Of a DNA stretch of 64,000 nt, positions 17,691 through 23,759 are shown one piece after another (the stretch's first letter is position 1; each line of letters opens with the position of its first letter). The stretch lies in contig NZ_UIGI01000001.1 of the NCBI RefSeq assembly GCF_900446255.1, positions 4,490,763 through 4,554,762 of the forward strand, in the 5' to 3' direction. This DNA is from Buttiauxella agrestis (GTDB lineage Bacteria > Pseudomonadota > Gammaproteobacteria > Enterobacterales > Enterobacteriaceae). The notes beneath the pieces were generated by a model that was not told the origin of the DNA, did not search any database, and saw only the letters and a program-made list of their open reading frames with translations. The position numbers and the translations under genes are program-made.

Positions 17691-19079
17691 TTATGCCCTC
17701 TCGAAGCCATTATTTTCAATTACCGAACGGAACCAAAGCCCTGACTTTTTCAATGAGCGGTGCTGAGTTTCTAAATCCAGGCGGTAAAAACCGTAGCGGT
17801 TTTTATAGGCATTTTGCCATGACCAGCAGTCGATAAACGTCCACATTTGATAGCCCAGGCAGTTGCTGCCATCCGCCATCGCTTTATGTAAATAGCTCAG
17901 ATGTTCCTGAAGGAATTCAATCCGATAATCATCCTGAACCTGGCCGTTAACCATGAACTGTTCTTCATCAGAAATACCGATTCCGTTTTCAGAAACAAAC
18001 CAAGGTAAATTGCCGTAACGCTCCTTCACCACCATCGCAATGTCATAAAGCGCAGCGGGATAAATCTCAATGCCACGAGATGTATTCATCCTGCGACCCG
18101 GCATGATGTATTCTTCAAAAAAACGTTCCGGCACAAAACCATGCGGTTCTTCGAGTAGCGTTTCACGTGCTTTGACGCGGCGAGGGCGGTAGTAATTTAT
18201 TCCCAGTAAATCAATTTTGGTGCTGGCAATAAGCTCGCAGTCACCCGGTAAACTCTGCGGTAGCTGATCGTGTTCTTTCAGCAGCGCTATCAGTTCGTCG
18301 GGATATCGCCCCAGCAAAATAGGTTCGTTAATACTGCGGGTATAAAACAAGTCTGCCATTTCAGCGGCGTGTAAATCCTCCGGTGAATCACTGCGCGGAT
18401 AGACCGGAATAACATCCATGATAATGCCGATTTTTCCCGGCAAATTCATACGTCGCCAGGCCGCAACGGCTTTGCAGTGCGCCAGTACAATATGATGGAG
18501 CACCTGAGCTGCGCGACGGAAATTGGTCACATACGGATAATGACGCGGATGCAAATATCCTGCTTCTGCCGGGATAAGCGGCTCATTAAACGTGAACCAA
18601 TAACGGACGCGATCGCCAAATAGGTCGAAGCATATTTCTGCATATCGGGCGAACGCCTCCACGACTTCGCGGTTTTCAAATCCACCTTTTTCCTGAAGCG
18701 CCATCGGCATATCAAAATGATACAGGTTGATAAACGGCTCAATCCCCTGGTCATGCAGTTCGTTAATGACTGAATTGTAAAAATCGACTGCCTGCGGGTT
18801 AATTTCCCCATCACCATCAGGGATTAATCGTGACCAGGAAATAGAGGTGCGAAACGAGTTCAGACCGATATTTTTGGCAAGCTGAATATCTTCCTGATAA
18901 TTCTGGTAAAAGGTCGAGGTGTCATCGGCAGTTACGCCATTATGAAATCGCTGATTAAAATGGTGCGAGGCATAATCCCAGATATTCTCCCCTTTACCAT
19001 CACCGGATTTATGCCCTTCGGATTGTGTTGCACTGGTAGCGGTTCCCCACCAGAAATTATCAGGAAATTCGTAATTCAT
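17691..19079 (-). CDS. Glycoside hydrolase family 1, 6-phospho-beta-glucosidase
   Basis: A 462-aa GH1 enzyme. The catalytic acid/base is in FTFNEPLIP and the nucleophile Glu in WFVSENGIG. The N-terminal FWWGTATSATQSEG signature is typical. Being inside a PTS operon, it most likely hydrolyses a phosphorylated beta-glucoside imported by the IIBC pair. Exact sugar specificity cannot be read from the sequence. It lies between IIB (9-bp gap) and IIC (1-bp gap). Confidence 0.9.
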   Translation of the reverse strand: MNYEFPDNFWWGTATSATQSEGHKSGDGKGENIWDYASHHFNQRFHNGVTADDTSTFYQNYQEDIQLAKNIGLNSFRTSISWSRLIPDGDGEINPQAVDFYNSVINELHDQGIEPFINLYHFDMPMALQEKGGFENREVVEAFARYAEICFDLFGDRVRYWFTFNEPLIPAEAGYLHPRHYPYVTNFRRAAQVLHHIVLAHCKAVAAWRRMNLPGKIGIIMDVIPVYPRSDSPEDLHAAEMADLFYTRSINEPILLGRYPDELIALLKEHDQLPQSLPGDCELIASTKIDLLGINYYRPRRVKARETLLEEPHGFVPERFFEEYIMPGRRMNTSRGIEIYPAALYDIAMVVKERYGNLPWFVSENGIGISDEEQFMVNGQVQDDYRIEFLQEHLSYLHKAMADGSNCLGYQMWTFIDCWSWQNAYKNRYGFYRLDLETQHRSLKKSGLWFRSVIENNGFERA

Positions 19080-19088
19080 AGCCTGCCC

Positions 19089-19403
19089 TTATTGTGGGTT
19101 ATTCAGTAAAGACAGGGCGTGATCCAGCACTTTGTCACCTTGCATAGAGCCATACTGCATCATATCAATGGCTGCAACAGGGACGCCGTGCGAAGCGGCA
19201 GCGGTGGATAAACTCTTCAGTTGAAATTTCACCTGCGGACCCAGCAAAATGACATCTGCTTCGGTGATGATTTGGTCAAAATCAGAAACCGGCACCGCCG
19301 TAATTTCAACGGTAATATCGCGTTGAGTAGCGGACTGCTTCATTTTTTCCACTAACATGCTGGTAGACATTCCGGCTGCACAGCATAAAAAGATCTTCTT
19401 CAT
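19089..19403 (-). CDS. PTS lactose/cellobiose-family EIIB
   Basis: A 104-aa cytoplasmic phosphotransfer protein. The active-site Cys is in the N-terminal loop FLCCAAGMSTSMLV, with the typical LLGPQV segment in the middle. It accepts phosphate from an EIIA and passes it to the sugar at EIIC. The start at 19403 is chosen because AAGGGG lies five bases upstream; ATG at 19406 is too close to that site and the longer frame to 19442 has no support. First gene of the PTS operon. Confidence 0.88.
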   Translation of the reverse strand: MKKIFLCCAAGMSTSMLVEKMKQSATQRDITVEITAVPVSDFDQIITEADVILLGPQVKFQLKSLSTAAASHGVPVAAIDMMQYGSMQGDKVLDHALSLLNNPQ

Positions 19404-19766
19404 CATATCCCCTTTTGTAATAAGTCTTGTTCTGCACGACACGCGTTAAATTAGATTCTGCGGCGAGCCGTAAAAAGCAGCAAGAGAGGCGCCACACAGA
19501 ATGAATTTTAACAATTGGTACTTTTCAGGTAGATGATGGTACTTCTTAATTTTTAGGTATGATAAACAGTAAGATAGAGGTGTTACTTCCCTCGCAAATA
19601 TTATTCATATTTGCGAGGGTATGGGATTATTCTCTAATGGGGATTATTTCAAGAAAAAATCATGGTTTGTAAACCTTTTGGCCCAACAGACTTATATTGT
19701 AATCACACTCTTTTATATCCCATTCCGGCGCTGCATCATTTTTGTGATTAGTAATATCAGTAATCA
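19404..19766. other. Upstream region of PTS operon
   Basis: This 363-bp AT-rich stretch lies between the PTS operon and the lipoprotein gene. It should carry the PTS promoter. I see no gene. A perfect 13-bp inverted repeat lies at 19589-19619. Confidence 0.5.
19589..19619. promoter_or_regulatory. Perfect 13-bp inverted repeat
   Basis: The arms CCCTCGCAAATAT and ATATTTGCGAGGG are separated by 5 bp. Neither strand has a T-run after it, which argues against an ordinary terminator. It lies 186 bp before the PTS IIB start and could be an operator or a transcript-end hairpin. Function is unknown. Confidence 0.45.
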
Positions 19767-20237
19767 TTATTGGATTAATATAATACCCCCCGCAACGGTA
19801 TAAGCCTCATAAGAGTGGCCAGCTTTTGGTATAAAAGAACGATAAGAAGTATGAAGCGTTTGAGTATACATAGTCTGGCTTGTTGTCCTGTAACCAACTT
19901 TAAGATATTGCCCTGGTTGTATATTATATTCCATATAATCCACACCTCGTAATGGAGAACCTTCAGGGAGAGGCTCAATATCATTTATTTTTTTAAATTT
20001 AGTTGATTTAAAACCTAAAATGTTCACACCAGGGGCAAGTGATCTTGAATCTATCTCCTGAAGACACCTTCCAACCTTCTTATAAAATTTCATTGAGAGA
20101 GGATCGGAGGTGTTAGCAACTCGTATTTTAGCTGCATCAGTACCAGAATAATCCTCCATAGAAGACAAACTAATAACACAACCACTTAGTGGAAGCACAA
20201 TACCTAATAAATATAATCCTTTAGTAAAGCTATACAT
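19767..20237 (-). CDS. Predicted lipoprotein of unknown function
   Basis: A 156-aa protein with a short leader ending in a lipobox (VLPLSGC), so it is probably lipidated at Cys20 and membrane anchored. The mature part has a beta-rich C-terminus (YMEYNIQPGQYLKVGYRTT, EAYTVAGGIILIQ). I do not recognise the family. Base composition is AT-rich compared with housekeeping genes here. It is the last gene of the CDI orphan array, in the same orientation, which allows but does not show a role as immunity protein. Confidence 0.65.
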   Translation of the reverse strand: MYSFTKGLYLLGIVLPLSGCVISLSSMEDYSGTDAAKIRVANTSDPLSMKFYKKVGRCLQEIDSRSLAPGVNILGFKSTKFKKINDIEPLPEGSPLRGVDYMEYNIQPGQYLKVGYRTTSQTMYTQTLHTSYRSFIPKAGHSYEAYTVAGGIILIQ

Positions 20238-20284
20238 TTACATCCCTTATTGAAAATAACATTAGGTGAATAAAAAAAATAACT

Positions 20285-20318
20285 ACAGTCCCTATCAATA
20301 TTGAGTCAGAGGGACTGT
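20285..20318. terminator. Hairpin between orphan CDI end and lipoprotein
   Basis: A 9-bp stem (ACAGTCCCT with AGGGACTGT) encloses 16 nt. On the minus strand the right arm is followed by GTAGTTATTTTTTTT, so it can act as a Rho-independent terminator for genes read leftward. Confidence 0.6.
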
Positions 20319-20346
20319 GAATCGGCTAGCGCTGGAATGGTCTGTC

Positions 20347-20376
20347 AAAAAGCACCCGGCGACTTAGCCGGGATTT
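20347..20376 (-). terminator. CDI-type terminator, copy 1
   Basis: A CCCGGC/GCCGGG hairpin (20355-20360 with 20367-20372) is followed on the minus strand by GTGCTTTTT. It lies just past the stop of the membrane-helix orphan end. Similar hairpins close the two other CDI modules. Confidence 0.7.
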
Positions 20377-20380
20377 GAGC

Positions 20381-20805
20381 TTACCTGTGACGATATAAAT
20401 TAAAGCGATATATCAGCCAAACACCAAAACCAGCGATACATCCTCCCCCAGCTCCCGCTCTTACGAATACCAATATATTATTTAAATCAATATCTAATAC
20501 ACCTGTATAAAAATATACGAAAGCTATAAAAACCATTTGCAGTATAAGGGCACATAAAGCGATGGCAATAATACTCGCTTCCTGCAGGCCCGCAGCCAGT
20601 ATACTCAACCCCACGAATTTCTGCTTTCCCACTTCCGTCAGGTCTTCATGCTTCACATTCGGATAACTGTCCAGCGCCGTCTGCGCCTTTATCACCAGTT
20701 GCGTACAGGCTGCACTGCTTTTATTACCCTGCGTACAGATATCACCGATTAACGCATCACGTGCTTTATCCGTGGCATTGATATCCGCCAGCTCCTGCTG
20801 GAGTA
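20381..20805 (-). pseudogene. Second orphan CdiA C-terminal fragment with membrane helices
   Basis: On the minus strand the frame runs from about 20805 (LLQQELADINATDKARDALI, then CTQGNKSSAACTQLVIKAQT) into a 104-aa open end starting at 20695. The first part copies the linker of the barnase orphan. After ALDSY the sequence changes completely to PNVKHEDLTEVGKQKF followed by two or three hydrophobic helices (about 27-63 and 78-98 of the short frame). No start or CdiA upstream part is present. It may be the remnant of a membrane-active toxin end, or of a membrane immunity protein fused by deletion. I cannot tell these apart. Confidence 0.6.
20664..20805. repeat. 142-bp direct repeat, copy in second orphan
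   Basis: This stretch matches 21862-22003 with a few substitutions over an equal length of 142 bp. It encodes the LLQQELADINATDKAR to ALDSY linker that precedes the variable end. Such shared blocks allow recombination between CDI modules. Confidence 0.85.
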
Positions 20806-20822
20806 GCCGCTGAGTGACAGAT

Positions 20823-20853
20823 AAAAAGATCCCGGCTCGATGGCCGGGATTCT
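20823..20853 (-). terminator. CDI-type terminator, copy 2
   Basis: An 8-bp stem ATCCCGGC/GCCGGGAT (20829-20836 with 20843-20850) is followed on the minus strand by CTTTTTAT, just past the barstar-like gene. It is nearly the same hairpin as those at 20347 and 23270. Confidence 0.75.
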
Positions 20854-20856
20854 TGA

Positions 20857-21153
20857 TTATTTCAGCACATAATCAAATTTATCATCCCAAGAAAATTTAA
20901 TATCTTGCTGTTTTGTACGCTCGAAAATTTGGATTATTTTCTCAAAACTCTCTCCGAGACGTTCTTTTGATAAACCTGAATTCAGCCAAGTTATTTTGAT
21001 TGGTCTTTCAATATCTGTACTAAGGCGATCCCATAAAGCATCTAGGTTCCGCCCATAATAAGGCCCAAAATCCAGCAACTCGGCCAGAACACGATGCACA
21101 TCAGATTCTGTGTATATATGCAGGCCATCTATAATTATATCGTTTTTACTCAT
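20857..21153 (-). CDS. cdiI: Barstar-like immunity protein (orphan CdiI)
   Basis: A 98-aa protein of the barstar family, which binds and blocks barnase-type RNases. The diagnostic helix FGPYYGRNLDALWDRLSTDI matches the barstar core (YYGxNLDALWD), including the acidic face that enters the RNase active site. The start at 21153 overlaps the toxin stop by 4 bp (ATGA), so the two are translationally coupled. A GTG at 21159 is less likely. It sits directly after the barnase-like orphan toxin and before a terminator. Confidence 0.9.
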   Translation of the reverse strand: MSKNDIIIDGLHIYTESDVHRVLAELLDFGPYYGRNLDALWDRLSTDIERPIKITWLNSGLSKERLGESFEKIIQIFERTKQQDIKFSWDDKFDYVLK

Positions 21154-23018
21154 TTCCACTTACCTATAGAGGTGGCTGTCTCATAGTGATCTGTAGTGAT
21201 ATAGAGCAGACCGTCATCTGAATACAGCAATCTTGTTCCTGCCTGATTGCTTCTTGACATAGTATTATCTAATCCAACGTCTGCTTCACGCCATACTCTT
21301 CCTGATGAGGATGGTAATAAATTATTTGAGTTTGCAAATATATCACCTCCTATCTGCTTCCCTGGCGATGTATTATTCAGCGCTTTGCCCGGCTTCCAAC
21401 CATTCTCGATAGCTTGAGCTTTATTGACATAACTTTCAGGAAGTTGCCCGGTATTTCGCAAGCTGTCCACAAGTCCATTTGCTGCCTCAGTCGTTTTTAA
21501 ATCCAGCTTCAGACCAGCATAGCTTGCCGCGTTGTGAGCTGTATTACCTGCTGCTTCAGTCTTACCAGCCCCTTTTGCCGCATCAGGCTTAACGCTGCCC
21601 TTACCACCCTGAGCCGCCTCATCACCCGCCACTTTGTAGCCCGCAATGATACTCACGATACCGTGCAACTGCATCGCATCGTCATAGGCTTTTTCAACTT
21701 CTGCCCATGATTTTGTGTTACCGGGGCTCTCCACTATCCCCTTAATCGCCGCATCACGCGTGATATTCCCCGCATCCAGCCCTTCCATAATAGCAGCGGC
21801 ATTCGCGTAATCTTTCGGGAAAATATCTTTGTACGACAGGTTATATGTCGCTGCACCACCGTAACTGTCCAGCGCCGTCTGCGCCTTTATCACCAGTTGC
21901 GTACAGGCCGCACTGCTCTTATTCCCCTGCGTACAGATATCACCGATTAACGCATCACGCGCTTTGTCCGTGGCATTAATATCCGCCAGTTCCTGCTGGA
22001 GTACCTGTCGTTCTTCCGGGTTCAGCTCACCGTTTGCTAACTGATGTTCTACCTGCTTTTTACGCTCGGCTTCTTTATGGTCCAGGTAGTTATAACGCAC
22101 CGAATCCAGTGCCGTCGCCGCACCCGACTGCGCACCGTTACTGCCCCCTGCCACACCGCCAACCGCTGCGCCACCCAGCGCCGCTGCCCACTGGGTTATC
22201 GCCGCTTTTTCATTCACACCCAGTTGAGTATTGCTGCTCAGGTAGTCATCAACAAATTGCCCCAGGGCCTCGCTGCCCATTCCCGCCAGGCCACCTGCCA
22301 GCGCATTGCCGCCGCCGAAGCTCGCCTGTATCGCACCTATCACTCCATGAATGGCCGCTTTCTCCGGACCATCAGCCGCCCAGCCCATCTCTGCACCCAG
22401 GTCTCCGGCATACTTGTTCGCCATCTGCCCGAACACCGCTGCCAGCTCCTGCTGCTCCTCGATTTTTTCCTTATCGAAGATTTTATCGATGTGACCATTG
22501 GCGTTGTCCGTATCGCGGCTCAGGTCCGCCACATCCTGCTGCTGGTTTTCCTTGTCACGAAGGGTGATGTTGCCTGCTGCAATGGCTGACTGGGTGGTGC
22601 CCGAGGCATCATCGCTGGCTTCGATGCCAATCAGTGGCACGCCACCCCCGCTGAACATCTGCCCGCCATGGCTGTCCTGACCTGTCGCTCCGCCCGCGCT
22701 GATGCCCTTGCTGCTGGCACTGTATTCAGCGTGGTTGTCGAGGCTGCTCCAGCCCAGCGTCCCAGTGTCGAGGCTGTTTTTGCTGGCTTCCGCCGTGCTG
22801 GCAATCACCCCGCCATCCAGCTGCGTGTGTTTACCGACGGTAATATCGAACCCTTTGTCCCCGGCAAATAACCCGCTTTGCTCGCCGACGCTGGCGTATT
22901 CACTGTCAGTTTTGCTCTGGTTGATAACGCCGGGATATATTTCTTGCGCGATGAACTCGCCGATGGTGGCACCCGATGCGCCTGACAATGCGCTATTGTC
23001 TAGCATCTGAGCGACCAC
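21150..23018 (-). CDS. Orphan CdiA C-terminal module ending in a barnase-like RNase
   Basis: A 622-codon frame with no proper start (first codon GTG at 23018; homology to CdiA starts further up near 23057, with a stop just beyond). Order: a short pretoxin piece (ALSGASGATIGEFIAQEI), a block identical or nearly so to main CdiA (about 31-300), a charged linker, and an RNase domain (about 512-622). The RNase matches barnase strongly (LPESYVNKAQAIENGW, PGKQIGGDIFAN, SGRVWREADV, TTDHYETATSI). It keeps the catalytic Glu578, Arg596 and His611. It cannot be secreted as it stands because it lacks the TPS domain and signal. It should become active if recombined onto cdiA. Confidence 0.85.
   Translation of the reverse strand: MVAQMLDNSALSGASGATIGEFIAQEIYPGVINQSKTDSEYASVGEQSGLFAGDKGFDITVGKHTQLDGGVIASTAEASKNSLDTGTLGWSSLDNHAEYSASSKGISAGGATGQDSHGGQMFSGGGVPLIGIEASDDASGTTQSAIAAGNITLRDKENQQQDVADLSRDTDNANGHIDKIFDKEKIEEQQELAAVFGQMANKYAGDLGAEMGWAADGPEKAAIHGVIGAIQASFGGGNALAGGLAGMGSEALGQFVDDYLSSNTQLGVNEKAAITQWAAALGGAAVGGVAGGSNGAQSGAATALDSVRYNYLDHKEAERKKQVEHQLANGELNPEERQVLQQELADINATDKARDALIGDICTQGNKSSAACTQLVIKAQTALDSYGGAATYNLSYKDIFPKDYANAAAIMEGLDAGNITRDAAIKGIVESPGNTKSWAEVEKAYDDAMQLHGIVSIIAGYKVAGDEAAQGGKGSVKPDAAKGAGKTEAAGNTAHNAASYAGLKLDLKTTEAANGLVDSLRNTGQLPESYVNKAQAIENGWKPGKALNNTSPGKQIGGDIFANSNNLLPSSSGRVWREADVGLDNTMSRSNQAGTRLLYSDDGLLYITTDHYETATSIGKWK
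21862..22003. repeat. 142-bp direct repeat, copy in first orphan
   Basis: Partner of 20664-20805. Both start at TAACTGTCCAGCGCCG and end at CTGGAGTA, with scattered mismatches between. Confidence 0.85.
22117..22926. repeat. 810-bp direct repeat, orphan copy
   Basis: This block and 24780-25589 in main cdiA have the same length and near-identical sequence. It encodes INQSKTDSEYASVGEQSG through GGSNGAQSGAA. The flanks differ sharply on both sides. It is the likely crossover block for exchanging the toxin end. Confidence 0.93.
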
Positions 23019-23093
23019 CGCACCGAGAGCCGCGTGGGTAATCAGATTGGTTTCTCGATTAACTAGTCGTTTTCTATAATGTTGTTAAAGAAC

Positions 23094-23243
23094 ATGATGC
23101 TGTTTCGCCACGAAGACCGCAGAACCCATATGACCACCTATTACAACCGCCATCCCAGCCTGCACCTGAAGGGCGACTGGCTAAAAGAGGCGGGGTTTGG
23201 GACGGATACACCGGTTATCGTGACCGTGGAGCGGGGCAACTAG
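23094..23243 (+). pseudogene. Truncated symE-like toxin gene
   Basis: A 49-codon frame on the plus strand, opposite to the CDI genes, contains YYNRHPSLHLKGDWLKEAGF followed by VIVTVERGN and a stop. This is the core of SymE (type I toxin family with an AbrB-like fold), which continues well beyond this point in complete members, so the copy is cut short. It fills the gap between cdiI and the barnase orphan. symE genes are often found at Rhs and CDI loci in enterobacteria. Confidence 0.7.
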
Positions 23244-23269
23244 TGATCCGGCCTGCTGAATGACAGGTG

Positions 23270-23298
23270 AAAAGATCCCGGCTCAAGGGCCGGGCTGT
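23270..23298 (-). terminator. CDI-type terminator, copy 3
   Basis: A CCCGGC/GCCGGG hairpin (23277-23282 with 23289-23294) is followed on the minus strand by GATCTTTTC, just past cdiI of the main locus. Confidence 0.7.
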
Positions 23299-23306
23299 GA
23301 AACCAC

Positions 23307-23759
23307 TTATATAGAAACATCTTCACTTGAACCATTCATAAAATAGATGGACAACTTATTTCCATTTAATTTCACATGATCTATATAATCAATAAATTCA
23401 AAGTGATACCTCTCATGTAGGTTATTTAACGACAGAACAATAACCTCAATCTCACATACGATAAAAATATATGCGTCTGTTACTTCAAAGTTGTAGAAAA
23501 AAGATGAAGATAATAAAGTTCTCATCAACTCATTGTTTTTTATACTAAAAAATGCAACCAATTGATCGCAACCAATAGCAATTATATCATTTACTATTAT
23601 AGCAACGGGTTGTATCTCACTTTGCACTGAAAGTTTTAATATAACTCTATTTTTGTAAGAGAGATGATAGTAATGCCTCGCACATTCTTCATCATGGAAC
23701 GCGATAGGCATTTGGCTATGATAAAAATCATGCTTAGTTATAGGGATAATTTTTATCAT
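23307..23759 (-). CDS. cdiI: CdiI immunity protein of the main CDI locus
   Basis: A 150-aa protein rich in beta-strand-forming residues and AT-rich in base composition. I do not recognise a family. The call rests on context: its start overlaps the cdiA stop by 4 bp (ATGA) and it is followed by a terminator, as is usual for cdiI. It should bind the CdiA end encoded just upstream and protect siblings. No signal peptide is visible; some hydrophobic runs (AYIFIVCEIEVIVLSL) are more like buried strands than membrane helices. Confidence 0.75.
   Translation of the reverse strand: MIKIIPITKHDFYHSQMPIAFHDEECARHYYHLSYKNRVILKLSVQSEIQPVAIIVNDIIAIGCDQLVAFFSIKNNELMRTLLSSSFFYNFEVTDAYIFIVCEIEVIVLSLNNLHERYHFEFIDYIDHVKLNGNKLSIYFMNGSSEDVSI

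Noticed and set aside
19621-19803. Short plus-strand frame of 60 codons with hydrophobic product
   Set aside because: AT-rich sequence easily gives such frames; there is no ribosome site, and it overlaps the lipoprotein gene end on the other strand.
22034-22589. Two overlapping plus-strand frames of about 180 codons opposite the barnase orphan
   Set aside because: They repeat, with the same layout, opposite the duplicated block in cdiA, so they follow from the coding constraint of the minus-strand gene.
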